Assembly: GCF_000718015.1 (NCBI RefSeq)
Contig: NZ_JODY01000028.1
Coordinates: 1-64,000 of the forward strand
Length of the DNA stretch: 64,000 nt
Direction of reading: 5' to 3'
Source of the DNA: Streptomyces catenulae
GTDB lineage: Bacteria; Actinomycetota; Actinomycetes; Streptomycetales; Streptomycetaceae
Positions 1-8,967 of the stretch are shown here, in pieces; positions within the stretch are counted from its first letter, which is position 1; every line of letters begins with the position of its first letter. The notes under the pieces are model-generated. The model did no database searches and was not told the origin of the DNA. It saw only the letters and a list, made by a program, of their open reading frames with translations. Position numbers and translations under genes: made by a program.

Positions 1-104
1 GCCCACCCCCGCACCGCCCCGCTCCGCCCGTCCGCCGCCACCCGCAGCCATCTCACCGTCTCCCTCCGCTCGTGGTGTACGCCGCCCTGCCGCGCCCCGC
101 CCGG

Positions 105-1019
105 TCACACCGGCGGCGGCTGCCACAGCCCGGTGTCCGGGCAGCCCCGCAGGCTCGCCGACACCACGTCGTCCCGGGGGGACGCCACCCCCCAGGTGTC
201 GCTGGTCTGGGCGTTGGCCGGATACACCCGGGGCGTCCACTCGTGGTCCGGGTCGATCCGCAGCATTCCCGTGGTGTATTCGGCGACGAACCGGGAACTC
301 GGCTCCTGGAAATAGGTGAAGGTGTTCGCCCCGACCCCGTGCCGCCCGGGACCCCACAGCGGTGTGTAGCCCTTTTTCGTCAGCTCGCCGGTCGCCCGCA
401 TGAATTCGTCGATGCCGCGCAATTCGAAGGCCACATGGTTCAGCGACACATGCGGGGCGCGGGTGAAGGCGAGCATATGGTGGGCGGTGCCGGAGCGGAG
501 GAATACCATGATGTCCTCCACCCAGTCCGTCACCCGGAGACCGAAAATGTCGCGGTAGAACGCCAGAGCGGCCGGCAGATCGGCGGTGTTGAGCACGACA
601 TGGCTGATGCCGGTCGGTCTGCTCTCACCCGCCTCGACGGGCCGGAACGCCCGCGCCGCCGTCCCGGCGCTCACCTCGACCGTCCGGCCCTCGCAGTCCA
701 GGAACCGGAAGCGGTAGCCGCCGCCCACGTCATCGCAGGTCGCGGGCGTGGTGAGGAGTTGGCCCTGCGGATGCGCGGCCACCCGGTCGGCGATCTCGTC
801 CACCGCGCGTTCATCGGTCGCGGCCAGACAGAGCAGATCCATCCGCGGCTCCGCGGTGGCCCGCAGCCGCAAGGTGTGAGCGTCCTGGCACCCGGCTCCC
901 AGGAATATCCGGTCCGCGTCGGTGCCGACCGGATCCAACTGCCAGTGTTTCTCGAAGAATTCCCGGGCGGCGCCGAGGTCGGGTACGCCGAGCGCCACAC
1001 TCCGGACATGGGTGATCAT
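105..1019 (-). CDS. Two-domain VOC-family (extradiol dioxygenase/glyoxalase-like) protein
   Basis: A 304-residue protein with two vicinal-oxygen-chelate modules, about residues 3-120 and 137-265, the layout of bacterial extradiol dioxygenases. The second module keeps a plausible metal triad: His140 (SHVVL), His195 (LNHVAFEL) and Glu247 (FVAEYTTG). The first module is more degenerate, as is normal in this family. The reading frame opens 58 codons further upstream, but that extension is low-complexity and unlike VOC proteins, so I start at the ATG of MITHVRSVALG. An exporter gene follows upstream on the same strand. The substrate cannot be told; an aromatic diol or similar small molecule is likely from the family. 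Confidence 0.85.
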   Translation of the reverse strand: MITHVRSVALGVPDLGAAREFFEKHWQLDPVGTDADRIFLGAGCQDAHTLRLRATAEPRMDLLCLAATDERAVDEIADRVAAHPQGQLLTTPATCDDVGGGYRFRFLDCEGRTVEVSAGTAARAFRPVEAGESRPTGISHVVLNTADLPAALAFYRDIFGLRVTDWVEDIMVFLRSGTAHHMLAFTRAPHVSLNHVAFELRGIDEFMRATGELTKKGYTPLWGPGRHGVGANTFTYFQEPSSRFVAEYTTGMLRIDPDHEWTPRVYPANAQTSDTWGVASPRDDVVSASLRGCPDTGLWQPPPV

Positions 1020-1292
1020 CGAAAATGCCCCCAGACGGTCTCCGGTGGTTTCCGCACGAGAATACCGGCGCCCGCAGAACAAGGACCATTCGATTCGGCC
1101 CTTCTCGCCGCTCCACCGCACTTTCGGATACGGGCCGGAAAGCCCCCGCGCGGCACGCGAATTACCCTGCCCGGGCGTCCGTTCGGCCGTCACCGTACGG
1201 AAGGGGCGTACCGATTCCGGTCCCCGTACCCCTGTCGCAAAAACGCGGGAGGCGACGGCCGCAGCCGCCGCCTCCCGGTGTCCGGATCCGGG

Positions 1293-2750
1293 TCAGCTCT
1301 CCGCCGACCGGCCCCGGGACGGGAGCAGATAGCTCAGGGCGAAGGTGACGGCGAGCAGCGCGACGCTGACCCACATGGTGGTGGCGAACGCCGGTCCCGC
1401 GTCCCGGGCGAGCTGGTGGGCCCGGTCGGGCTGCGGGTGGAAGTACAGCGTGCCGAAGAGGGCGACGCCGAGGGAGGCGGCGACCTGGATGACCGTGTTG
1501 AACAGCCCGGACCCGCTGCCCACATGCCGCTCGGGGACGTCCTGGAGGGTGAGCTGGGCCAGCGGCGCCACGGCCAGCCCCGCACCGGAACCGGCGACGA
1601 ACACACCGGGCACGAACGCCGCCCACGGGGTGTCAGGCGTGGCCCCGTGCGCGGTGATCCCGAGGATCGCCAGCCCCGCGGCCATCACGGCGATGCCGAT
1701 CTGCACGGTCCCGCGCCCGATGCGCGGCATGAGCACGGTCGCGCCGAAGGTGGCGAACCCGGCGTTGGCGACCGGCCAGGCCAGCATCAGCACACCGACG
1801 GTCAACGGCGTGAACCCCAGCGCGGCCTGGAGGAGTTGGAGCAGGGTGAAGAAGAACCCCATCATCGGCAGGAAGATCAGGAACTCCACCAGCAGCCCGC
1901 CGCCGACCGAGGGGATCCGCAGCAGCGCGACCTCCACCAGCGGCGACCGGTCCGCGGCCGACCGCAACCGCTGAGCGCGGTGGAAGAGGGCCAGGACGAG
2001 CACGCCGAGGACGAACGCGGCCCAACTCCACACGGGCCACGTACCGCGGTCGCTGGCGAGCGTCAGCGGGTACAGCAGAAGCAGCAGCCCGATCCCGGAG
2101 AGCACCACACCGGGCAGATCGAGGCGGGGCCGCGTGGTGGCGCGCCCCTCCGGCAGAACACGCCAGGCGGCGAACACCGCCACGGCGCCGACCGGCACAT
2201 TGATCAGGAAGACCGCCCGCCAGCCGAGACCGGTCCACGCCGACTCCAGCAACAGCGCGCCCAGGACGGGACCGAGGGCCGCGGCGAGGCTGGAGAGCGA
2301 GGAGAACGCGGCCATCGCCCGACCGCGCTCGTGGGGTGCGTACAGCAGCTGGATCTGGGAGAGGACCTGCGGGATCATCGCCGCCCCGAACAGCCCCTGC
2401 AACACCCGGGCGGCGACCAGCAGCCCGGGCGTGGGGGCCGCGCCGCACAGCGCGGAGGCGGCCGTGAACCCGGCCATACCGATGAGGAAGACGCGCTTGT
2501 AGCCGTAGAGGTCGCCCAGTCGGGCGCCGGTGACGACCCCCAGGGCGAAGGCCAGGGTGTATCCGGCGAGCACCCATTCGATCTGGGCCGCGGAGGCGTG
2601 GAGTTCGGTGCGGATGGTCGGCAGTGCGATGTTGGCGATCGTGGCGTCCAGCAGGTCCATGAACGCGGCCAGCAGCACGATGAGCAGAGTGACGGTGCGC
2701 CGCCGCCCGGCGGGAGCTGTTCGGGGCGGGGCAGAGGTGGTGACGGACAA
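1293..2750 (-). CDS. MFS transporter, DHA2 (14-TM, EmrB/QacA-like) family
   Basis: Membrane protein of about 485 residues with some 14 hydrophobic segments. It carries DHA2 hallmarks: FMDLLDATIANIALP in the first helix and motif A, GDLYGYKRVFLIG, between helices 2 and 3. Such proteins export drugs or metabolites by proton antiport. The open frame extends to an ATG at 2852, but that leader is Pro/Arg-rich and not membrane-like. A TTG at 2750 sits seven bases after AAGGG and gives a normal N-terminus, so I prefer it (moderate certainty). It lies upstream of the VOC dioxygenase gene, perhaps in one transcript, which would fit export or protection linked to an aromatic substrate. Confidence 0.85.
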   Translation of the reverse strand: MSVTTSAPPRTAPAGRRRTVTLLIVLLAAFMDLLDATIANIALPTIRTELHASAAQIEWVLAGYTLAFALGVVTGARLGDLYGYKRVFLIGMAGFTAASALCGAAPTPGLLVAARVLQGLFGAAMIPQVLSQIQLLYAPHERGRAMAAFSSLSSLAAALGPVLGALLLESAWTGLGWRAVFLINVPVGAVAVFAAWRVLPEGRATTRPRLDLPGVVLSGIGLLLLLYPLTLASDRGTWPVWSWAAFVLGVLVLALFHRAQRLRSAADRSPLVEVALLRIPSVGGGLLVEFLIFLPMMGFFFTLLQLLQAALGFTPLTVGVLMLAWPVANAGFATFGATVLMPRIGRGTVQIGIAVMAAGLAILGITAHGATPDTPWAAFVPGVFVAGSGAGLAVAPLAQLTLQDVPERHVGSGSGLFNTVIQVAASLGVALFGTLYFHPQPDRAHQLARDAGPAFATTMWVSVALLAVTFALSYLLPSRGRSAES

Positions 2751-3169
2751 CGTGGTGCCCTTCGGGAAGTCGCAGAGATCGAGGGACGGCGGCACGCCCG
2801 CGGGTACGCGCGCGTGCCGCGGTGGCGGGACGGCCCACAGGCCCCCGCCCATCGGCCGACGGACCCGGAAACGGGCTCGGCCGGAAGAAACCGCTGGTCA
2901 GCTACTGGAGACCGGTCGCCCGCGCGAGGTTGCGGCAGCGGGCGGACAACAGGAAGAACGGGGCTGCGGCAGGCACACGGCCCTGCGCGGCCCGACGTGA
3001 AGAGTCATCACGAGGAAACGCTCCGAGAGGTGAAGAGGACACACTTGTGGCGTGCAAGCGGGTCCGCAGCTAGGAAACTCGGGGCGTAGACATACCTCCA
3101 CGGTAGCCGATCGACGGTCCGCTCCCGTCCCTCCGGGCCGGTCGGCGGCCCGCGGAAGGCACGGAAAAA
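2751..3169. other. Intergenic stretch, no convincing gene
   Basis: About 420 bases between the DHA2 exporter and the hairpin at 3170-3205. Open frames here are long only because stop codons are rare at this base composition, and none reads like a known protein. Promoter elements for the exporter must lie here, but I see no clear -35/-10 pair. Confidence 0.5.
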
Positions 3170-3205
3170 GGGCGTCCGAACGGGGGACTTCCCGTTCGGA
3201 CGCCC
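3170..3205 (-). terminator. Rho-independent terminator, 15-bp perfect stem
   Basis: Arms 3170-3184 and 3191-3205 are perfectly complementary over 15 bp with a six-base loop. Read on the minus strand the stem is followed by CTTTTT, so it should end transcription of the DUF457 gene just upstream. Confidence 0.9.
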
Positions 3206-3276
3206 ATCTCCGGCGTCCGGAAGGAGCCAACTCCTTCCGTGGTCCCGATCGGATGACCGCGACCGGGCACACGCCC

Positions 3277-3978
3277 CTAGCTGAAGGGGTGCGGCGACAG
3301 CGCCGTGAACCACAGCAGGACGACGGTGGCGATCCCCATGATCGGGGTCAGTATCTCCGTCTCCAGCTTGTTGCCGCTGTGCTGGATGAGAACGATCTCG
3401 TAGCGGTTCTTCAGCGGCCAGAGCCACGGCGCGCCCTGTTTGGTGATGGAGTCGCCGAGCAGATGGGCCAGACACCCCAGACCGACGGCGTACGGCAGCC
3501 AACCCGGCGCCGAGGGGATGAACTTCGCGATCGTGGCCGTACCGATGCCCGCCATCGCCACGATCGTGCCCCAGGCGGAGAACCCGTGGCCGGGCGGACA
3601 GAGATTGAGCGCCCGGACCGCGAGGGCCAGCAGGAAGAACGTCATCCCGAGGGTGAACGGACGGCCCAGGTACTCCACCCCGGCCCAGGTCCCGACGGTC
3701 ATCAGCGCCACGAAGAGCAGCGAGTGGGTGGCGTGCCGGTGGCCACCGGAGATCCACGCCACGAAGCGACACAGCGTCTTGGACACCGGACCGAGGAAGT
3801 TGGCGATGGTGCCGTCGTGGTGGTCCAGGTCCGGCAGCAGCGCGGCACCGGCGCAGAGCACCGTGCCCATCAAGATCTCCTCCGGCGCCAGATGAGCATG
3901 CATCAGCAGCGGCGGCAGAAAAGGTGAGGTGCCTGCGAAGAGCAGCGCCCCGCTCATCGCATGCGAGTGGCCCATCAT
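3277..3978 (-). CDS. DUF457/YdjM-like membrane-bound metal-dependent hydrolase
   Basis: A 233-residue multi-helix membrane protein of the LexA-binding inner-membrane hydrolase (YdjM, DUF457) family. Conserved polar residues include GHSHAMSGAL at the N-terminus, LLPDLDHHDGTIA near residue 48, and GHRHATHSLLF near 80, giving the His/Asp clusters that suggest a bound metal. A second pair, HLLGDSITKQG, appears near residue 166. The family's biochemical role is unproven. It appears to be a single-gene unit ended by the strong hairpin at 3170-3205. A double Met start (MMGHSH) leaves one codon of doubt. Confidence 0.85.
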   Translation of the reverse strand: MMGHSHAMSGALLFAGTSPFLPPLLMHAHLAPEEILMGTVLCAGAALLPDLDHHDGTIANFLGPVSKTLCRFVAWISGGHRHATHSLLFVALMTVGTWAGVEYLGRPFTLGMTFFLLALAVRALNLCPPGHGFSAWGTIVAMAGIGTATIAKFIPSAPGWLPYAVGLGCLAHLLGDSITKQGAPWLWPLKNRYEIVLIQHSGNKLETEILTPIMGIATVVLLWFTALSPHPFS

Positions 3979-4112
3979 GGTGCGTTCGTCCTCCCCGTAC
4001 GGCGCGTGCCCGACGTCACGCCTGCAACGGCGCAGACGCTATCAGCGCGGTACCGCCGGACGAGCGGCGCCCGGCGCGTTGAGCTGGGAACCGTCGCCGA
4101 GGTGGGGACGGG

Positions 4113-4352
4113 GTGAGGAATACGGGGGCGCGCCGCGCCAACTCCCGGCACGCCGCCAGCACCTCGCCGACCGCCGGTGCCGCTGCGGCGGCCCGGAGCA
4201 ACCTGGCGGGCGCGTACGCGGCGGCGGGGGACTGGGACCGGGCGGCGTCCTCGTACGAGCGGGTTCTGGCCGACTTTCGGCGCGCACTTGGGAAGGAGCA
4301 CCCGCTGACGGAAACCGTCCGGAAGCGACTGGCCGCCGTACGCGCCGGATGA
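4113..4352 (+). pseudogene. TPR-repeat protein fragment (3' remnant)
   Basis: The last ~50 codons read as a kinesin-light-chain type tetratricopeptide repeat: NLAGAYAAAGDWDRAASSYE, then a conserved ALGKEHPLTETVRKRLA end. Such repeats close the large NB-ARC/TPR proteins of actinomycetes. Here only one and a half repeats remain, preceded by low-complexity sequence with no upstream domain, so this looks like a decayed 3' end rather than a working gene. Confidence 0.55.
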
Positions 4353-4380
4353 GGTGCGTCCCGCGACCCCGTCCGGCAAC

Positions 4381-4824
4381 CTAGATCGAGCCGCCGAGAG
4401 GCACCGTGACGAGGAGGTACAGCCCGAGGCCGGTGGCGGCGAGGCCGATCACCACGAAGAACCAGTAGAGGGGCGCCCCGTCGTAGCCCTTGAGCGAGGC
4501 GCGGTCGGGGTCGGTCGGGTCGTAGTAGATCACCGCGGGGGCGCCCACCTTGAAGCGTCCCTTTCCGCTCTTGTACATCGTGGGGCAGTACTCGTGCCGA
4601 CTGCCGTCGGGAGTCTGCCAGGCGACGATGGGGGAGTAGAGCGTCTGCCCGTTGTCGCTCGAACTGCGGCCATGGCGGACCACCTGGCCGTACGCCATGG
4701 CTCCGGTCCGCCGCAACGTTCTGACCTTGCGTATGCTCCGTATGCCGATCGCCAGGAAGGCCGCACCGAAGAGCAGTACGGGGATGAAGCCAAATGGCAC
4801 GCTGTACCCGCTGGAGTCGTCCAC
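4381..4824 (-). CDS. DUF3592 family membrane protein
   Basis: A 147-residue protein with a hydrophobic helix near residues 10-30, a soluble middle with the DUF3592 signature (GQVVRHGRSSS..., YSPIVAWQTPDG, VIYYDPTDPDRA), and a C-terminal helix around 118-140. The start is GTG. The function is unknown; DUF3592 proteins are small two-helix membrane proteins common in actinomycetes. Nothing in the neighbourhood suggests a partner. Confidence 0.85.
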   Translation of the reverse strand: MDDSSGYSVPFGFIPVLLFGAAFLAIGIRSIRKVRTLRRTGAMAYGQVVRHGRSSSDNGQTLYSPIVAWQTPDGSRHEYCPTMYKSGKGRFKVGAPAVIYYDPTDPDRASLKGYDGAPLYWFFVVIGLAATGLGLYLLVTVPLGGSI

Positions 4825-5189
4825 GGTCGGAGAAACGCGCCCTTACCGCACCGGAGTTCCGGCCTTCGCTTCGAAGGGGCCGAAGTCGGCCAGCCCGGCA
4901 GCGCTCGCCGGACGGGGTCGGCAGAGGCCGAGATCTTGCCGCCGTGATCTCGTCCTGCACACGGTCCTGGTGAGGCTGAGGGAGCCGCGCCGACGCGTCG
5001 TGAAGGACGCCCCGCGCAGCGCGTGCCGATCCGCCTGGAGGTTGGCCTGAACTCGGAACGGGTGGCGGAAGCCGGACTCGTCGGCGCTCCGCAGGGTGAA
5101 CATCCGTACCGCACACGGAAGATGACCTTCCCGGGCAAGCAGGGTCAGGATGCCGTCCGCCGCCTGTGCTGTGGTGCGGCGGAGGCAGG
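4825..5189. other. Intergenic stretch, nothing recognised
   Basis: A 365-base gap between divergent genes. The only feature I would use is the GGAGG just before the ATG at 5190. Several open frames cross it but none has family features. Confidence 0.5.
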
Positions 5190-6308
5190 ATGGCACCCAT
5201 GGGACTGCACACCGCATACGGACTCAGCCGGATCATCAACGCACGAGGGCCCTACACGCCCCTCGGTGTCTCGCGGAGCGGGGACGGTGTCGCCGCCGCG
5301 GTGGCCGGAGCGCTGTCGGAGTTCTTCGTGATGGACGAGTTGCAGGGGGCGGCCGATCGGGCTCTCGCCCGGTTCTCCGGAGCGGAGGCGGGGACCGTGG
5401 TGCACTGCACGGCGTCGGCGATCACCCTCGCGGTCGCGGCGGCGATGACGGGGGAGTCCCCGGAGCGCATCGCGGCGCTGCCGGACACGACCGGTATGCC
5501 CGGCACCGTCGTCCTCCCGGCGGGCCACGCCGTCAACTACGGGCACCCCCTCGTCCAGGCCGTCCGGCTGGCGGGCGCGGTCCCGGTCACCGTGGGGACG
5601 GACGCCGGGTTCACGCGGGAGGATCTGGAGAGGGGCCTCGCCCGCCCCGGCGTCGCCTGTCTGCTGCTGGTGTCCTCCCGTCTCGTCCGCGGGACCGGCA
5701 CCGATCTCGCCGAAGCCGTGGCGGTTGCCCATCGCCGCGGGGTGCCGGTCGTCGTCGACGGCGCCGCGCAGGACTTCCGGATCGGGGAACTGCTCGGCAC
5801 GGGGGCGGACCTGGTGGCCGTCAGCGGGCAGAAGTATCTGGGTTCCCCGACCGCCGGGCTGGTGGTGGGCCGGACCGGTCTGGTGGCCGCGGTCCGGGCG
5901 CAGGAACGGGGCATCGGCCGGGGGATGAAGGCGAGCAAGGAGGCGGTGATCGGCGTCCTCGCCGCGCTGGAGGCGCGTCAGGAGCGGGACATGGCGGGGT
6001 GGCGGCAGCGGCAGGCGGACAAGGTGGCGGACTTCGTCGAGCGGACCGGTGCCCTCCGGGGCGTCACCGCGTCGTCCGTCCCCGACCCGACCGGGCTGCC
6101 CTTCGAGCGCGCCCGGCTGCTGCTGGACCCCGCCGCCGCGGGCATGGGCGCGGTCGCCCTGGAGGAGGCGCTGCGAGCGGGATCACCGTCGATCTGGGCC
6201 CTGCCCGGGCGGCACGGCACGGAAGAGCTGCTGTTCGAGCTGGTCCCGCTCGCACCGGAGGAGATCGACGCCGTGATCGTCCGGCTGGCCGAACTGCTAC
6301 CGGGCTGA
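5190..6308 (+). CDS. SelA-like PLP-dependent lyase/transferase
   Basis: A 372-residue fold-type I PLP enzyme of the SelA/D-glucosaminate-6-phosphate ammonia-lyase-like group. The cofactor lysine is Lys215 in VSGQKYLGSPTAG, and the PLP-ring aspartate is Asp190 in VVVDGAAQDFR. An N-terminal substrate region (INARGPYTPLGVSRSGDGV) matches the family's conserved start. I chose the ATG at 5190 because GGAGG lies four bases upstream; an ATG at 5199 is possible. Family members act on amino sugars or amino acids by alpha,beta-elimination; the substrate here is unknown. It appears to be monocistronic. Confidence 0.85.
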   Translation: MAPMGLHTAYGLSRIINARGPYTPLGVSRSGDGVAAAVAGALSEFFVMDELQGAADRALARFSGAEAGTVVHCTASAITLAVAAAMTGESPERIAALPDTTGMPGTVVLPAGHAVNYGHPLVQAVRLAGAVPVTVGTDAGFTREDLERGLARPGVACLLLVSSRLVRGTGTDLAEAVAVAHRRGVPVVVDGAAQDFRIGELLGTGADLVAVSGQKYLGSPTAGLVVGRTGLVAAVRAQERGIGRGMKASKEAVIGVLAALEARQERDMAGWRQRQADKVADFVERTGALRGVTASSVPDPTGLPFERARLLLDPAAAGMGAVALEEALRAGSPSIWALPGRHGTEELLFELVPLAPEEIDAVIVRLAELLPG

Positions 6309-6661
6309 GGGGAGTTGGCGGGGGAGGGTGGCGGGCCTGTGCAGGTTCGCCGGGGATTACGGGGGGCGGCGGAGGCGGCTCTTCCTGCGGTACGGCCCAC
6401 CGGGCGGCACTTCGGGCCCCGGTGCCGGAAGCCCGCGCCACCCCACCGCCCCATACCGAGTGACCAGCACCACATCGCCGGGCGCCACCCCGCACACCCC
6501 GCACCACCAGGCCAAACAGCCACTCGCTCCGTGTTACCCTTCCACGTTTGGACGGCCGGGACGGTCGGCGACTCCGTCCGCCTGCTTCCCCTCGTACGTC
6601 GGCCGTTCCTCGATCCTGCCGGGCCTTTCCCTCGGTACGTTCCCCCTGCGGAAGGCTCTTC
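6309..6661. other. Intergenic region upstream of the RNA helicase gene
   Basis: About 350 bases holding the 5' leader of the DEAD-box gene. A GGAAGG ribosome site ends just before the ATG at 6662. The stretch at 6470-6540 is CA-rich and unlike coding sequence. Long leaders are common before cold-inducible helicase genes, but I see no defined structure. Confidence 0.4.
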
Positions 6662-8059
6662 ATGAACCACCCGGACCGCCCCAGCACCCCGCACGGCGAC
6701 GACGCCCGGCCGGTGCCCCCGGTCGCCTTCGCCGACATGGATCTTCCGGCCGAGGTGCTGCGTACGCTCACCGAGCGCGGGGTGCGCGAGCCGTTCCCGA
6801 TCCAGGCGGCCACCCTGCCCAGCGCCCTCGCCGGACGCGACGTCCTGGGACGCGGGCGCACGGGATCGGGCAAGACGCTCGCCTTCGGCCTCCCGCTGCT
6901 CGTCCGGACGGCCGGGCGGCGCGCGGAGCCCAAGCAGCCCCTCGCCCTGATCCTGGTGCCCACCCGGGAACTGGCCCAGCAGGTGTCCGAGGCGCTCGCA
7001 CCGTATGCCGACGCGCTCGGCCTCCGGACGGCCACGGTCGTCGGCGGGATGTCGATCGGTCGGCAGACCGCTGCACTGCGCGACGGGGCCGAGGTCGTCG
7101 TCGCCACGCCCGGCCGCCTGCACGACCTGATCGGACGCAAGGCCTGCCGTCTGGAACGGGTGCGGATCACCGTCCTCGACGAGGCCGACCAGATGTGTGA
7201 CATGGGCTTCCTGCCGCAGGTCACCGAGGTGCTCGACCAGGTGCACCACGACGGCCAGCGGATGCTGTTCTCGGCCACGCTGGACCGCGACGTCGACCAG
7301 CTGGTCAGCCGCCACCTGCACGACCCGGTGGTCCACTCCGTCGACCCGTCGGCGGGCGCGGTCGCGACGATGGACCACCATGTGCTGGTCGTCCACGGAC
7401 CCGACCGCTACGCCGTCACCACGGAGATCGCCGCCCGCGACGGCCGCGTCCTGCTGTTCCTGGACACCAAGCACGGCGTCGACCAGCTCACCCGGCATCT
7501 GCGGGCCCACGGGGTGCACGCCGCGGCGCTGCACAGCGGCAAGTCCCAGCCGCAGCGCACCCGGACCCTCGCACAGTTCAAGAACGGCCAGGTCACAGCC
7601 CTGGTGGCGACCAAGGTCGCGGCCCGTGGCCTGCACGTCGACGACCTCGATCTCGTGGTGAACGTCGACCCGCCCACCGACCCCAAGGACTATCTGCACC
7701 GCGCGGGCCGCACCGCCCGGGCCGGGGAGTCCGGCAGCGTCGTCACGCTGGTGCTGTCGGGCCAGCGCCGGGAGCTGCACCGGCTGACGGCCGAGGCCGG
7801 TATCGAGACGACGACCACCAAGGTGCGCTCGGGCGAGGCGGAGCTGAGCCGGATCACCGGCGCCAAGGCCCCCTCCGGCGTCCCGCTCGACGGCGGTCCC
7901 GCCGAGGCCCGCCCCAAGAACACCAACGCCCCCTTCCGTGGCCTGGGCTCCAGCAAGAGCGCTCCCCGCGGCAGCGGCGGCAAGCCGTCCCGTAAGGCGA
8001 ACGAGGCCCGCAAGCTCGCCGAGGCCCGTAAGGCGGCCCGGGTGCGGCGCGGCGCCTAG
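6662..8059 (+). CDS. DEAD-box ATP-dependent RNA helicase
   Basis: A 465-residue DEAD-box helicase that unwinds RNA using ATP, probably in RNA turnover, ribosome assembly or cold adaptation. Motifs run in the expected order: Q motif (FPIQAATLP), Walker A (GRTGSGKT), PTRELAQQ, TPGR, DEAD within VLDEADQM, SAT (LFSATLDRD), then RecA domain 2 with ARGLHVDDLDLV and motif VI HRAGRTARAG. The last ~75 residues form a basic, Lys/Arg/Ala-rich tail typical of actinobacterial members and probably contact RNA. The frame is open further upstream, but GGAAGG before the ATG fixes this start. Confidence 0.95.
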   Translation: MNHPDRPSTPHGDDARPVPPVAFADMDLPAEVLRTLTERGVREPFPIQAATLPSALAGRDVLGRGRTGSGKTLAFGLPLLVRTAGRRAEPKQPLALILVPTRELAQQVSEALAPYADALGLRTATVVGGMSIGRQTAALRDGAEVVVATPGRLHDLIGRKACRLERVRITVLDEADQMCDMGFLPQVTEVLDQVHHDGQRMLFSATLDRDVDQLVSRHLHDPVVHSVDPSAGAVATMDHHVLVVHGPDRYAVTTEIAARDGRVLLFLDTKHGVDQLTRHLRAHGVHAAALHSGKSQPQRTRTLAQFKNGQVTALVATKVAARGLHVDDLDLVVNVDPPTDPKDYLHRAGRTARAGESGSVVTLVLSGQRRELHRLTAEAGIETTTTKVRSGEAELSRITGAKAPSGVPLDGGPAEARPKNTNAPFRGLGSSKSAPRGSGGKPSRKANEARKLAEARKAARVRRGA

Positions 8060-8068
8060 GGGCACCGC

Positions 8069-8095
8069 CCGGCCGGATCCCGGGGATCCGGCCGG
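8069..8095. terminator. Bidirectional hairpin terminator between convergent genes
   Basis: Complementary arms 8069-8080 and 8084-8095 around a CGG loop, directly after the helicase stop and before the stop of the convergent GntR gene. There is no T tract, as is usual for Streptomyces hairpins. Confidence 0.75.
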
Positions 8096-8172
8096 ACCCT
8101 CGCCCCCGGGAGCCTGGCCTCACCTGCCCCGGAGCCACGGCGCGGCGCCCTCCGCCGGGGGAGAGGTGGCCC

Positions 8173-8904
8173 TCAGCGGCGTCGGCCCCTGCCGGGAGAA
8201 GGCGCGTCGGCGGCTCGTACGGCGGTGACCGAGGTATGGAGCAGGCGGCTGGCGGTGTCGCGGGCCGCCTCGGCGTCGCCGCGGCCGATCGCGCGGGCGA
8301 TCTCCGCCAGATCGGCGGAGCGCCGTGACTCCTCGCGCAGCACCGTGAGGAAGTCCTTCGCGGCCGGTGAGTCCTCGGTCGCCTGGAGCCCCGCCATCAG
8401 CGTGTTGAGGGCGAGACGGTAGGCGAGGCTCTCCGTCCCGGCGACGAGCGCCGTCCAGTACGCGAGGTTGTTCGCCGCGAGCGCGGGGTCGGCCATCGAC
8501 TCGGTCGGCAGCAGCTCCAGCAGCTGGTCGCCGACCGCGGGTGAGCGCTCGGCGCAGAGCCGGGCGGCGTCGGCGCCGATGCACGCGCGCAGTTCGAGGA
8601 CGCCCACGGCCGCGTCGGCGTTCGGCCTGCCGCCGCCCGCGATCAGTTCGGGCAGCAGATCGAGCCCCGCGTGCTCGGGGATGCTCAGCACCCGCGTCGC
8701 GCCGCCCTGGTTGACCTCGACCAGGTTGCCCTGTTGCAGCCGTTTGATCGCTTCCCGTACGGCGTGGCGGTTGGCGCCGAACGTCTCCGCCAGCTCGCGT
8801 TCGGACGGCAGGGTGCCGGTGAGCGAGCCGTCGAGGATGGCGTCCATCAGCTGGCGATGGATCTGGCCGGAGAGCGGCATGGCGCCCACGGGTCGAAGAG
8901 TCAC
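8173..8904 (-). CDS. GntR-family transcriptional regulator, FadR subfamily
   Basis: A protein of about 243 residues with an N-terminal winged helix (GTLPSERELAETFGANRHAV, then REAIKRLQQGNLV) and an all-helical FCD ligand-binding domain from about residue 85. The FCD domain normally binds a metal-coordinated carboxylate or acyl effector. The frame is open to an ATG at 8937, but that start would overlap the probable promoter and operator. The GTG at 8904 gives the usual VTLRPVG N-terminus, so I prefer it. It faces the hydroxylase gene at 8968 across a gap that contains a FadR-type palindrome, so it probably represses that gene and itself. Confidence 0.85.
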   Translation of the reverse strand: MTLRPVGAMPLSGQIHRQLMDAILDGSLTGTLPSERELAETFGANRHAVREAIKRLQQGNLVEVNQGGATRVLSIPEHAGLDLLPELIAGGGRPNADAAVGVLELRACIGADAARLCAERSPAVGDQLLELLPTESMADPALAANNLAYWTALVAGTESLAYRLALNTLMAGLQATEDSPAAKDFLTVLREESRRSADLAEIARAIGRGDAEAARDTASRLLHTSVTAVRAADAPSPGRGRRR

Positions 8905-8947
8905 GCGGTCAGCATACCGAGACGGAGCACAGTGCATTACTCATTGT

Positions 8948-8960
8948 CTGGTTGGACCAG
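8948..8960. promoter_or_regulatory. FadR-type operator palindrome
   Basis: CTGGTTGGACCAG is a perfect inverted repeat of five bases around TGG, matching the TGGT-N3-ACCA pattern bound by FadR-subfamily regulators. It lies between the divergent GntR regulator and the hydroxylase, eight bases before the latter's ATG. Confidence 0.7.
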
Positions 8961-8967
8961 TAACCCT

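Noticed and set aside
72..3089. Very long plus-strand open frame (1005 codons)
   Set aside because: Arg/Gly/Pro-rich with no domains; it is antisense to the VOC and DHA2 genes, whose frames carry clear family motifs.
4843..5217. 124-codon minus-strand frame before the SelA-like gene
   Set aside because: Overlaps the next gene's start, has no family features and an Arg-rich shadow composition.
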